64,000 bases of DNA from Lacinutrix neustonica. GTDB taxonomy: Bacteria; Bacteroidota; Bacteroidia; Flavobacteriales; Flavobacteriaceae. The DNA lies in NCBI RefSeq assembly GCF_026625145.1, contig NZ_CP113088.1, positions 2,893,501 through 2,957,500 on the forward strand, written 5' to 3'. Each line of letters begins with the position of its first letter. Positions within the stretch are counted from its first letter, which is position 1. Of the stretch, positions 41,223 to 50,266 are shown in pieces. The notes under the pieces were generated by a model, which saw nothing but the letters and a program-made list of their open reading frames with translations, was not told the DNA's origin and did not search any database. The position numbers and the translations under genes were made by a program.

Positions 41223-41945
41223 ATGATAGAACACATCGAATTATTTTTCAAGTCAATTTTTATTGATAATATGGTGTTTGCGGTTTTTTTAGGTATGTGT
41301 TCATACTTAGCCGTATCTAAAAAAGTAGCAACGGCAGTAGGGCTTGGGGCAGCAGTCATCTTTGTACTAGCTATTACCGTACCTTTAAACTGGTTGTTGG
41401 ACCAATATTTATTACAGCCAGGAGCACTAACGTGGTTAGGTGCTGAGTATGCAGATTATGACTTAAGTTTCTTGTCGTTTATCATGTTTATTGCCACGAT
41501 AGCAACTATGGTACAATTGGTAGAAATTGTGGTAGAAAAATTTTCACCATCACTATACAACTCTCTTGGTATTTTCTTACCGCTTATTGCTGTAAACTGC
41601 GCTATTTTAGGAGGGTCATTATTTATGCAATCTCGTGAAATAGAAACCTTAGGTTTAGCTCTTAATTATGGAGTGTCTTCAGGAATAGGTTGGTTTTTGG
41701 CCATTTTAGCCATTGCAGCTATTCGTGAAAAGATTAGATATTCTAATGTGCCAGCACCGTTAAGAGGTCTTGGAATCACATTTATTATTACTGGATTAAT
41801 GGGTATTGGTTTCTTAAGCTTTGGAGGTATGCTAACGGGTGGTGATGAAGAAGGAGAGCCAACAACAGAGCCAACGGCGAAGGTTGAACAAGTAAAAATC
41901 AAAGAGGCTAAGGAATTAGCAGATAACACTAAAACGATAGAGTAG
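41223..41945 (+). CDS. nqrE: Na+-translocating NADH:quinone reductase subunit E
   Basis: Six-helix partner of NqrD: ELFFKSIFIDNMVFAVFLGMCSYLAVSKKV, LIAVNCAILGGSLFM (conserved NC) and YGVSSGIGWFLAILAIAAIREKI. At 240 residues it is about 35-40 residues longer than the usual NqrE because of an acidic hydrophilic C-terminal tail (GGDEEGEPTTEPTAKV...). The tail precedes the nqrF ATG by two bases after the stop. No frame damage. Confidence 0.95.
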   Translation: MIEHIELFFKSIFIDNMVFAVFLGMCSYLAVSKKVATAVGLGAAVIFVLAITVPLNWLLDQYLLQPGALTWLGAEYADYDLSFLSFIMFIATIATMVQLVEIVVEKFSPSLYNSLGIFLPLIAVNCAILGGSLFMQSREIETLGLALNYGVSSGIGWFLAILAIAAIREKIRYSNVPAPLRGLGITFIITGLMGIGFLSFGGMLTGGDEEGEPTTEPTAKVEQVKIKEAKELADNTKTIE

Positions 41946-41946
41946 G

Positions 41947-43256
41947 ATGATTTTAGCAGCAGGAACATTAGGAACTGTAATAGTAACAGTCGTTTCATTT
42001 TTATTAATTGCTTTAATATTAGTGAGTTTATTATTATTTGTAAAACAAAAATTATCACCATCAGGACCTGTAAAGATTTTGATTAATGGTGAAAGAGAAA
42101 TAGAAGTATCTTCAGGTGGTACCTTGTTATCTACCTTAGGAAGTAATAAAATATTCTTACCCTCAGCATGTGGTGGAGGTGGAACGTGTATTCAATGCGA
42201 GTGTCACGTGTTATCCGGAGGAGGAGAAGCTTTACCTACAGAAACTCCTCATTTTTCAAGAAAAGAATTAGCACATGGTGCCCGTTTATCTTGCCAAGTA
42301 AAAGTAAAACAGGATATGGAAATCACGATTCCTGAAGAAGTTTTTGGTATTAAAAAATGGGATGCAACCGTGGTACGTAACTATAATGTAGCCTCTTTTA
42401 TTAAGGAATTTGTAGTAGAAATTCCTGAAGATATGGGCTATAAAGCTGGTGGATACATCCAAATTGAAATTCCGAATGTACAGTGAATTTTAAAGATATG
42501 GACATTACTGCACATCCGAGAAGAGCATGAGTCTCCGAGATAAATTTAAAGCGGAATGGGACAAGTTCAAATTATGGCCTTTAGTGATGAAAAACACAGA
42601 GACCGTAGAAAGAGCGTACTCAATGGCTTCTTACCCTGCTGAAGGACGTGAGATTATGTTAAACGTTCGTATTGCAACACCCCCTTTCGATCGCGCAAAA
42701 GGCGGGTGGATGGATGTGAATCCAGGTGTGGCATCCTCGTATATTTTTAATCAGAAACCAGGAGACAAAGTTGTGATCTCCGGACCTTATGGAGAGTTTT
42801 TTATCAATGAATCGGATTCAGAAATGCTTTACGTTGGTGGAGGTGCAGGTATGGCGCCAATGCGTTCGCACTTGTATCACTTATTCAAAACTTTAAAAAC
42901 AGGAAGAAAAGTAACGTATTGGTATGGTGGACGTTCTAAGCGTGAGTTATTCTACTTAGATCACTTCTATCAATTAGAGAAAGACTTCCCTAACTTTAAG
43001 TTTTACTTGGCGTTATCTGAACCTTTACCGGAAGATAACTGGAAAGTAAAAGAAAATATCGATGCTCCGGGAGATGGTTTTGTAGGATTTGTTCACAATT
43101 GTGTTATCGATAACTATTTAAATCACCATGAATCTCCGGAAGATATAGAATTATACTTCTGTGGGCCACCACTAATGAACCAAGCGGTTCAAAAAATGGG
43201 AGAAGACTTCGGGATTCCGAGATGAACATATTAGATTTGATGACTTTGGAGGATAG
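41947..43256 (+). CDS. nqrF: Na+-translocating NADH:quinone reductase subunit F (four apparent frameshifts)
   Basis: NADH-oxidising entry subunit: one N-terminal helix, a [2Fe-2S] ferredoxin domain ([16 protein letters not shown] plus a later Cys in RLSCQVKV), an FAD domain ([10 protein letters not shown]) and an NADH domain ([43 protein letters not shown]). 435 residues after repair. Breaks at 42472-42475 (CCGA) and 42516-42521, 42535-42540, 43217-43222 (CCGAGA). Reading CCAGA gives [31 protein letters not shown] and the end [13 protein letters not shown]. Four faults in one intact domain order are not credible decay. Confidence 0.95.
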
Positions 43257-43314
43257 AAGGTATATCTTATAATTAATTCATAGTCTAAATAGCAATCCCT
43301 TATGGGAGTTAAAA

Positions 43315-43350
43315 ATAAAAAAACCGAACTTTAAAGTTCGGTTTTTTTAT
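43315..43350. terminator. Bidirectional terminator ending the nqr operon
   Basis: Stem AACCGAACTTT / AAAGTTCGGTT with A-run before and T7 after, between the convergent nqrF and the minus-strand cysteine-containing gene. Confidence 0.9.
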
Positions 43351-43366
43351 TTTAGAGGGTTTGTAT

Positions 43367-43825
43367 TTAATTTAAAGGGTGTAATGGGTATTTAGGTTTT
43401 TCATCCTGATATTCAAAAAGTTTCGTGTAATCCATAACATTTGGAATGTTATCTAATTCACACAAGAAACGCACAACTTCAGAAAGGCCATTAAATAAGA
43501 GGGCTTTATCTTTTGGGTTTTTGGGTTTTCTGTTTTTTCCATTGAGTGGTAATTCATAGCCGCAACCTGCTAAAAAATAAGCTTCTATTTGAAGCAATTC
43601 TAAAGGGGAATAGCCATGAAATTTTCTGTTGAAATTCTCATTCACCAAACCTACATAGTTTAATACAACGGAGCCATGAAAGTCTGTTAGAAATTGCCAG
43701 GAGGCATTATTGTCACAAATATTTCCAACGGCGCAGTTTGTGCATATTTCGGGATGAAGTTCATTCGAATGAAAAGCGTTATATAACTTTATTAAGGCTA
43801 ATTCTAAACGTGGAGGGAGTTGCAT
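43367..43825 (-). CDS. Cysteine-containing hypothetical protein
   Basis: 152 residues, soluble. Near residue 30 there is a compact cluster CTNCAVGNICDN (C-x2-C-x6-C), and another Cys lies in LAGCGYELP, which could form a metal or Fe-S site. Other landmarks are PRLELALIKLYNAFHSNELHPE and FLCELDNIPNVMDY. The family is not recognised beyond its presence in flavobacteria near nqr. Function not assigned. Confidence 0.7.
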   Translation of the reverse strand: MQLPPRLELALIKLYNAFHSNELHPEICTNCAVGNICDNNASWQFLTDFHGSVVLNYVGLVNENFNRKFHGYSPLELLQIEAYFLAGCGYELPLNGKNRKPKNPKDKALLFNGLSEVVRFLCELDNIPNVMDYTKLFEYQDEKPKYPLHPLN

Positions 43826-44183
43826 AGCATCTGATGTTTATACAATTAAGTTACAAATAATAATTTTCTTCTAAATAATTTTTTCTTTAAAAATGATGTT
43901 TTATCAGTTTAACGTCTTTTATTAGAGGCTTCTCATCTCCAAAACCTGCTTTTTTTTGATTTTTACAGATTTCAGGTGTGACAGTGTTCGGGATTCAACT
44001 TGAATTGTTAAGGTCTCTTTAAATGTAATTACACATTACGCTTATTAAATTCTAATAAGGATGGTTTTGATATGGGATTTTATTGAATCCTGTGGGGAGC
44101 TGTAAGTTAATTGGCTTTTTATTGAAACAACATTGTTGTATTTTTGTATAAATTTATGGGGTTACCACTATTTAAAGAATAAA
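43826..44183. other. Intergenic region between divergent genes
   Basis: About 358 bases of AT-rich DNA with no credible coding frame. It holds a TAnnTTTG promoter match at 44139-44146 facing right. I see no riboswitch-like fold or repeat. Confidence 0.6.
44139..44146 (+). promoter_or_regulatory. Candidate promoter for the orphan-apbE pair
   Basis: TATTTTTG matches TAnnTTTG, with a TTG about 17 bases upstream (near 44122) at the usual -33 spacing. It lies 38 bases before the ATG at 44184. Confidence 0.5.
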
Positions 44184-44561
44184 ATGAGTACAGCACTTAC
44201 CAAACAAGAATTACACAACTTAGCCATGAATCATGTTGGAAAGGATCTCGAAAATCGAGGCTTCGAATTCATAGCTATAAATAGCAAATTGAAAAAGCAC
44301 CCACAATTTGTGTGTATGGATGCCAATAAGCAGTATTTCTTTGTCATAGTCAAAGCCGTCGTGCTTCCCGAAAACGCAAATAATTATGATGTTGTATGGA
44401 TGGAATCCTTTAAAGCCCATGCCGGAGAACACGACGCTAAAGTATTGTATGCGGGCGTTGGTTTAGGGAATCCTAATGGGGAAGATTTACCTATTTACTT
44501 AAACGAGGAATACTTAATTGAGTATAATGGTATTCAGGTTTTAGAAACTAATTTGAATTAA
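44184..44561 (+). CDS. Conserved hypothetical protein between nqr and apbE
   Basis: The start at ATG 44184 gives MSTALTKQELHNLAMNHVGKDLENRGFEF; an in-frame upstream start at 44133 would add poor sequence overlapping the promoter. About 125 residues, mixed alpha/beta, with QYFFVIVKAVVLPENANNYDVVWMESFKAHA and VLYAGVGLGNPNGEDLPIYLNEEYLIEYNGI. No Fe-S or FAD motif, so calling it an NQR subunit would rest on location only. Five bases separate it from the frame leading into apbE. Confidence 0.78.
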   Translation: MSTALTKQELHNLAMNHVGKDLENRGFEFIAINSKLKKHPQFVCMDANKQYFFVIVKAVVLPENANNYDVVWMESFKAHAGEHDAKVLYAGVGLGNPNGEDLPIYLNEEYLIEYNGIQVLETNLN

Positions 44562-44623
44562 AACGTATGAACAAAAAGGGTAAGCGTAGCACTCTGTTTT
44601 TAAACAACGACGCAATTATAAGT

Positions 44624-45610
44624 ATGAAGAAATTTTTAATGCTTTTGGTGCTTACAGTTCTAGTGGTGTCCTGCAAGCAGACTCCAAAAAACACAAAACT
44701 CTCAGGGTCGGTTTTTGGAACCTTCTACGACATCACCTATTATTCAGAGGCTAGTAAAAATTACACGAAGCAAATAGACAGTTTATTATATATTATTAAT
44801 AAATCGATGTCTAATTATCAAACTAATTCTGATATTTCAAAAGTGAATAGACATGAGTTGGATGTGGTTGATGCCCATTTTGAGAAGGTCTTTATCGCTT
44901 CAAAACAAATATATAATGAAACAGATGGTGTTTTCGATCCTACCATTGGTAAACTGGTAAACGCTTGGAATTTTGGGTCAGAAAAAAACAGAACGAAACT
45001 GGATAGTATTAAAGTAGATAGTTTGATGCAGTTTGTAGGTTTCGATAAAATGATGCTCAAAAATAATACCCTTACTAAAATGGCTCCAAAGTCGTATATC
45101 GATTTTAATGCGATTGCTAAAGGGTATGCGGTAGATGTTATTGCTGAATTTTTAGAGCAAAACAAGAGTCGTAATTATATGGTTAATATTGGAGGAGAAT
45201 TGCGCACAAAAGGAATCAACATGGAGAAACAATTGGGTTGGACTGTGGGTATTGAAAATCCTAATTTTGATGGCTCGCAGAGCTATGATAAGGTGTTTGT
45301 CCTTAAAGATCAAGCCATGGCAACCTCCGGTACGTATAGAAAGTTTAAATTGGATGCCAATGGTAACCGTTATGCCCATATTATTAACACAAAAACAGGT
45401 TACCCAACAAAAACAAATATTCTAAGTGTTTCGGTTATTGCAAAGAACTGTATGCTTGCAGATGGTTATGCAACTGCATTTCAGGCGATGGGGATTGATG
45501 AAGTAAAACATTTTTTAGAAAGCCATCGAGCATTAAAAGCCTATGTTATTTTTGAAAATGACCAGCAAGAATTTGAGACTTTAGCGCTTAATAATTTTCC
45601 TGAGAATTAA
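44624..45610 (+). CDS. apbE: FAD:protein FMN transferase ApbE
   Basis: Lipoprotein enzyme (MKKFLMLLVLTVLVVSC, lipid Cys 17) that transfers FMN onto Thr of NqrB and NqrC. Seen: GSVFGTFYDITYYS, SMSNYQTNSDISKVN, DGVFDPTIGKLVNAWNFG, YIDFNAIAKGYAVDVIAEFL, MVNIGGELRTKG, ATSGTYRKF and YAHIINTKTGYPT. About 328 residues. The start was chosen on the signal peptide; an upstream in-frame ATG at 44567 would add a basic, non-signal stretch. Its location beside nqr fits its substrate. Confidence 0.95.
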   Translation: MKKFLMLLVLTVLVVSCKQTPKNTKLSGSVFGTFYDITYYSEASKNYTKQIDSLLYIINKSMSNYQTNSDISKVNRHELDVVDAHFEKVFIASKQIYNETDGVFDPTIGKLVNAWNFGSEKNRTKLDSIKVDSLMQFVGFDKMMLKNNTLTKMAPKSYIDFNAIAKGYAVDVIAEFLEQNKSRNYMVNIGGELRTKGINMEKQLGWTVGIENPNFDGSQSYDKVFVLKDQAMATSGTYRKFKLDANGNRYAHIINTKTGYPTKTNILSVSVIAKNCMLADGYATAFQAMGIDEVKHFLESHRALKAYVIFENDQQEFETLALNNFPEN

Positions 45611-46374
45611 GGTTTATAAACCACAGGTATAAGTTCTCCTTTTGCCAAACAAAATCTGGTAATGTCTTTTTCAGAAAGTTTAGCGGTGTAATCTACTGCT
45701 TCAACCTTAAAACCAATACCACGTAACTTATCAAAATAGTCAAGGCCGTAAATGCGCACGTGATCATATTGCCCAAAAATTTTGGCACGCTCTTTTTTAT
45801 CTGTTATCGTGTTATCTTCAAAGGTTTCTTCTCGATTTAAGTCTTGAGGAATCTGAAGTATCGCCATGCCGTTAGGCTTTAAAACGCGATAGAGCTCCTT
45901 CATGGCCTGAGTGTCGTCAGGGATGTGTTCTAATACATGATTGCAAAAAATCATGTCATAACTATCATCTTCAAATGGAAGGTTGCATATGTCTGCCTTA
46001 ACGTCTGCAAGTGGCGATAATAAATCTGTTGTGGTATACTCTAAATGTTTTAACTTTCTAAAACGTTTATAAAAGGCCTGTTCCGGAGCAAAGTGTAATA
46101 CCTTCTTTTGGGCAGAAAAAAAATCGGTTTCATTCTGAAGATAGAGCCATAACAGCCGGTGTCTTTCTAAAGATAGCGTAGAAGGGGATAGTACATTAGT
46201 ACGCTGTGTACCATAGCCGTAAGGCAAAAAGGTTTTGAAACTTTTACCGTCGATGGGATCTGTGTACGTCTTACCTTTTAAAAAGGCAGCTAAAATGGGG
46301 CGGGCCATATAGCTGAGCCTTATTAATAAAGGTCTCGGGATGGTGTTGAGAACTAATTTGAAGAGTTTTTTCAT
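45607..46374 (-). CDS. Class I SAM-dependent methyltransferase
   Basis: 255 residues. Methyltransferase_11-like core: KVLHFAPEQAFYKRFRKL, LEYTTTDLLSPLADVKADICNLPFEDDSYDMIFCNHVLEHIPDD and MKELYRVLKPNGMAILQIP. The classical glycine-rich motif I is replaced by LHFAPE, as in some methyltransferases acting on sugars or lipids. An intact in-frame CCGAGA (46331-46336, T-I-P-R-P) shows that this hexamer can be genuine. Overlaps the apbE 3' end by 4 bp and abuts the FGE-like gene upstream. Substrate unknown. Confidence 0.88.
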   Translation of the reverse strand: MKKLFKLVLNTIPRPLLIRLSYMARPILAAFLKGKTYTDPIDGKSFKTFLPYGYGTQRTNVLSPSTLSLERHRLLWLYLQNETDFFSAQKKVLHFAPEQAFYKRFRKLKHLEYTTTDLLSPLADVKADICNLPFEDDSYDMIFCNHVLEHIPDDTQAMKELYRVLKPNGMAILQIPQDLNREETFEDNTITDKKERAKIFGQYDHVRIYGLDYFDKLRGIGFKVEAVDYTAKLSEKDITRFCLAKGELIPVVYKP

Positions 46375-47202
46375 TTATTTTTGAATCTCACAAGCACATC
46401 TAAAACCAGTGTAATCATTGGATTCTTCATTGGTAGTAATTTTTCTCCAATTGGTCCCAAAATTATCTTCGTCGTTAGAAATAAATTCTGAAATATTAAA
46501 TTCATTAAAATAAATTTTTTTATGTTTTACGGAGAATTTTTTTTTAAAAGGAGTGATAGGTACTAGAGTGTCATTAGTGTTTTTTTTCTTTGTATAATTA
46601 AATCTTTCTAAACTTCGTCTTAGTTCCTCTTTACTAGGAAGTCTGTAGTTAATGTGAGGTAAAATCTTTTTTCTTTCTTTTAGGTCTCCAGAATTGTATG
46701 CAGCAATCAGGTTAACTATATCCGTTCTCCATTTGCAGTAAAATTCAGCCTGCTTTTTTGATAAGCCTAAAACGGGATAAAGTGAATATTGTGGGTGCTG
46801 TAAATAGGATGTTATTCTGTAGGTATTATTAACGGTTAAAGTATCATTTGGTACTAGTGAATTAAGTAGATCTTCATCCGTTGTAAGTGGTTTAAATTCG
46901 ATGTGTAACAAAGCATCATTTATTCCGAAATCAGGTAAAGTTTTCAAAATATCATGAGCTTCTAGTGTCCAAAAATATTTTACACTAAACAAAAACTCTA
47001 GATACATGATATTTGTAACGGGCTTAGCGTCAATATATATACTATCGTTTAGTTTTACGGTTCCAGGAGGGATGCCATTATACCTAAGTTTCGTTTTTGG
47101 TATGTAAAAGTCTTCCTTTTTGCGTACAAATAATGATTCTCCTTCAATCCGGCTAATAGCTATTTGAGAGAAACAAAAAAAAATAAGAATAAGAATTTTC
47201 AT
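46375..47202 (-). CDS. Secreted FGE-sulfatase/SUMF1-domain-like protein, divergent
   Basis: 275 residues with a signal peptide (MKILILIFFCFSQIAIS). FGE-like landmarks are GTVKLNDSIYIDAKPVTNIMYLEFL near the N terminus, YPVLGLSKKQAEFYCKWRTD, INYRLPSKEELRRSLE and the C-terminal GFRCACEIQ. The domain resembles the one in gliding proteins GldJ/GldK and in formylglycine-generating enzymes, but the active-site Cys pair of true FGE cannot be identified with confidence. Probably structural. It ends one base before the methyltransferase ATG, so the two may be cotranscribed. Confidence 0.72.
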   Translation of the reverse strand: MKILILIFFCFSQIAISRIEGESLFVRKKEDFYIPKTKLRYNGIPPGTVKLNDSIYIDAKPVTNIMYLEFLFSVKYFWTLEAHDILKTLPDFGINDALLHIEFKPLTTDEDLLNSLVPNDTLTVNNTYRITSYLQHPQYSLYPVLGLSKKQAEFYCKWRTDIVNLIAAYNSGDLKERKKILPHINYRLPSKEELRRSLERFNYTKKKNTNDTLVPITPFKKKFSVKHKKIYFNEFNISEFISNDEDNFGTNWRKITTNEESNDYTGFRCACEIQK

Positions 47203-47214
47203 TTTAGGTAAAAA

Positions 47215-48035
47215 TTATAACACCAAAGTCTTCTGTCTAAAGGCATCCTCCTCTGTAGACGTTATTCCTAAAGCCTCATAGATATAAGCAAATGTCGATA
47301 GTATCTCCTGGTTTCCCATCCAAAATGGCTACATCATGCTCGAAGTGGGCGCTTGGTTTGCCATCTAATGTGGTAATAGTCCAGCCATCTTTATGTTGTT
47401 TTATGCGTTGGGTTCCCATATTAATCATGGGTTCAATGGCTACGACCATGCCTTCAATAAATTTTTTGCCGCGTCCGCGTTTGCCATAATTTGGCATCTC
47501 TCGGATCTTCATGCATCACCCGGCCTAAGCCATGTCCAACCAATTCTCTAACCACACCGTAGCCATGATCCTCACAGTATTTTTGAATGGCATACCCTAC
47601 ATCACCAACGCGATTACCAATCTTTAATTCTTTAATACCAACATATAGCGACTCTTTCGTCACCTGCAACAGTTTTTCAGTCTCCGGAGCGATTTCTCCA
47701 ATGGCAAAGGTATACGCATGATCACCGTAAAAACCATGTTTTATAGCGCCACAATCTATAGAGATGATGTCTCCTTCAACCAATGGTGTACTATTAGGAA
47801 TCCCGTGTACCACTTGAGAATTGGGACTCATACAAAGTGTATTTGGAAAATCGTATAAGCCTAAGAAACCAGGGATAGCACCTTGGTCACGAATGCAAGC
47901 TTCTGCAATTTTATCTAATTGAAGTGTGGTTACGCCAGGCTTAACTGCTTTTGCAACTTCCCCCAATGTTTTCGAAACGACTAATGCCGCTTCACGCATT
48001 AATTCAATTTCTTCTCTTGTTTTCGCTATAATCAT
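47215..48035 (-). CDS. map: Type I methionine aminopeptidase (two apparent frameshifts)
   Basis: Cytosolic dinuclear metalloenzyme removing N-terminal Met. Seen: IIAKTREEIELMREAALVVSKTL, GIPNSTPLVEGDIISIDCGAIKHGFYGDHAYTF (metal Asp pair), [26 protein letters not shown] (metal His), VVAIEPMINMG (metal Glu) and EHDVAILDGKPEILSTFAYIYEALGI (last Glu region). 272 residues after repair. Breaks: 47499-47504 (TCTCGG, +1) and 47304-47311 (TCTCCTGG for TCTCTGG, an extra base inside the same motif, +1). The second fix extends the gene to the TAA at 47215-47217. Confidence 0.95.
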
Positions 48036-48044
48036 AGTGTGAAT

Positions 48045-48449
48045 TTAGAATCTAAAAAAACCTTTTTTCTTTTTGTCCTTTTGGGGATTAGGCACTTCAT
48101 TTGTGAGCATCCGGTATATCTCTCCCCAACCCAGGATGCCACCAATATTTCTGTCGTCAATAAATAAATCGGCATGAATTTTTCTACTCACGTCTTCTAC
48201 TTTATTTTCTTCAGGAAAACTGCTGTTTACGGCATAAAACTCGATGCCATTGGTTTTGCAAAACGCAACTGCCTCGTCTAATTTTTTGCCGTGTCGGTAC
48301 GTCCATAAAATGAGTCGGTGACCATCTGCTTGCAAACGTTTTAAGGTTTCAAAAGCAAATAAGCGCTCCTGACCAATACCAGGATAGCTGTCTTCTACAA
48401 TGGTACCATCGAAATCTACAGCAATAATGAGTCCTTTAGAAATATTCAT
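48045..48449 (-). CDS. Small HAD-superfamily hydrolase (BT0820-like)
   Basis: 134 residues. HAD motif I IAVDFDGTIVEDSYP, motif II LILWTYRHGKKL and motif IV-like ADLFIDDRNIGGILGW. There is no large cap domain, so it probably acts on a phosphorylated metabolite or a phosphate on a macromolecule. Upstream of map with a 9-bp gap and downstream of gpmI; all three share a strand. Confidence 0.85.
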   Translation of the reverse strand: MNISKGLIIAVDFDGTIVEDSYPGIGQERLFAFETLKRLQADGHRLILWTYRHGKKLDEAVAFCKTNGIEFYAVNSSFPEENKVEDVSRKIHADLFIDDRNIGGILGWGEIYRMLTNEVPNPQKDKKKKGFFRF

Positions 48450-48466
48450 TTAATAACAATTGAGTG

Positions 48467-48474
48467 CAAAAATA
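48467..48474 (-). promoter_or_regulatory. Candidate -7 promoter element for the HAD-map unit
   Basis: Minus-strand TATTTTTG, matching TAnnTTTG, 18 bases before the HAD start and overlapping the gap after gpmI. Confidence 0.35.
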
Positions 48475-48480
48475 CAATTT

Positions 48481-49997
48481 CTAAATCAAACTTTCACAGG
48501 TCATGATCTTAGGTTGCTCGAGTCCCATTAATTTCAAAATAGTAGGGGCGATATCTCCAAGGACGCCATCTTTAATGTGGTTTAACTTTTTGTCAATTAA
48601 AATTATAGGTACAGGATTGGTTGTGTGTGCTGTATTTGGAGAACCGTCCGGATTTATCATAGTTTCACAGTTGCCGTGATCTGCAATAAGTAAGGTGGTA
48701 TAACCATTTTCTAATGCTGTGGAAACCACTTTTTCAACACAGGTATCAACGGCTTCGCAGGCTTTAATAGCGGCTGGCATGGAACCTGTATGGCCTACCA
48801 TGTCCCCATTTGCGAAATTTAAACATACGAAATCAACCGCGCCTTTTTGTAGTTCGGGATTAATTCCTCTGTCAATTCAAAGGCGCTCATCTCTCGGTTT
48901 TAAATCGTAAGTAGCTACTTTTGGGGAGTCTTTTAAGAGACGTGACTCACCTATAAAAGGGGCTTCTCTACCGCCGGAAAAGAAAAAAGTGACATGAGGA
49001 TACTTTTCGGTCTCGGCTATTCTAATCTGTGTTTTATTGTTTTTTTCTAAGACTTCTCCTAATGTTTCAGTGATATTGTCTTTATTAAAAACGACATGTA
49101 AGTCTTTAAAAGTCTCATCGTAATTCGTCATGGTCACGTAATACAAATTCAACTTTTTCATGGCGTATTCGGGAAAATCATGTTGTGTTAACGCATTGGT
49201 GAGTTGGCGTCCACGATCTGTTCTAAAGTTAAAGAAGATAATAACATCATCGTCTTTTATGGTGGCTAATGGAAGTCCATAACCATCAACTTTAATTATA
49301 GGTTTAATAAATTCATCTGTAATTCCGGCATCATAATTTTCTTGTAAACTCTTAGAAAGATTTCGGGACAATTCACCTTTCCCATGCACGAGGCCATCAT
49401 AAGCCAATTTCACACGTTCCCAACGTTTATCGCGATCCATAGCATAATAGCGACCAGTAATGGAGGCTATTTGGCTGTTTTTATTTGAATTGAAATCTTC
49501 CAAATCTTCAATAAAGGCTTTTCCGAATGTGGATCGACATCACGTCCATCGGTAAAGCCATGTATAAAGGATTTTTTAATACCAGCGCTTTCAGCGGCTT
49601 CTATTAATCCTTTTAAGTGATTGATGTGAGAATGTACGCCCCCGTCGCTTAAAAGCCCTAAAAAATGAATCGCTTTGTCATTCTTTTTAGCATATTGAAA
49701 CGCATTTTCTAAGACAGGTTCTTGTGAGAGGGATTGGTTCGCTACTGCTAGATTAATTTTAGCGAGATCCTGATAAACAATGCGGCCAGCCCCTAGATTC
49801 ATGTGTCCTACTTCGCTATTACCCATTTGACCTTCAGGCAAACCAACGTGTAACCCATCAGTTCTTAACTGCGCGTGCGCATATTTGGTATATAGACTGT
49901 CTATAAAAGGGGTTTGCGCATGAGCTATGGCTGACACTGTAGGGTCCGGACTTTTTCCCCAACCATCAAGAATCATTAAGATGACTTTTTTGTTCAT
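48481..49997 (-). CDS. gpmI: 2,3-bisphosphoglycerate-independent phosphoglycerate mutase (three apparent frameshifts)
   Basis: Mn-dependent glycolytic mutase of the alkaline-phosphatase superfamily. Seen: VILMILDGWGKSPDPTVSAI, LPEGQMGNSEVGHMNLGAGRIVYQDL (catalytic Ser), FIHGFTDGRDVDPHSGKAFIEDLE after repair, ITGRYYAMDRDKRWERVKLAYDGLVHG, FFNFRTDRGRQLTNAL, HVTFFFSGGREAPFIGESRLL and LIADHGNCETM. 505 residues. Breaks at 49523-49526 (CCGA, -1), 48892-48897 (TCTCGG, +1) and 48854-48857 (TCGG, -1); CCAGA/TCTGG restores LKPEMSAFELTEELIPELQKGAVDFVCLN. A genuine in-frame CCGAGA (RIAETEKYP, about 49010) lies inside the same gene. Confidence 0.96.
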
Positions 49998-50017
49998 TTT
50001 AATAGTGTTTTGTTAAA

Positions 50018-50025
50018 CAAATATA
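50018..50025 (-). promoter_or_regulatory. Candidate -7 promoter element for gpmI
   Basis: Minus-strand TATATTTG, matching TAnnTTTG, 21 bases before the gpmI ATG. Confidence 0.45.
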
Positions 50026-50030
50026 AAAAC

Positions 50031-50060
50031 AAAAGACCTGTATTTAGTAGGTCTTTTAAT
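50031..50060. terminator. Terminator-like hairpin between divergent genes
   Basis: Stem AAAGACCT / AGGTCTTT with a 9-base loop and short A/T flanks. It lies upstream of gpmI (-) and of the ankyrin gene (+), where no transcript should end. It could be the remnant of a lost gene or a transcript insulator. Confidence 0.45.
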
Positions 50061-50266
50061 ATAATTACACGTAAACGATCGCGATTGTATCGTATCCAAG
50101 TAATATAAGAAATTTCATGTTTTTGAAGAGAAATTTGAAGTAAAATTGATAATTGGGAGCGTCTAAAGTGTTAAATCTATGTTATAGCTGGTTTTATGTG
50201 TAACAATACTGATTTTAATAAGTCTATAACATAAAACATATCATCAATCAATTAAAATCATTTATC

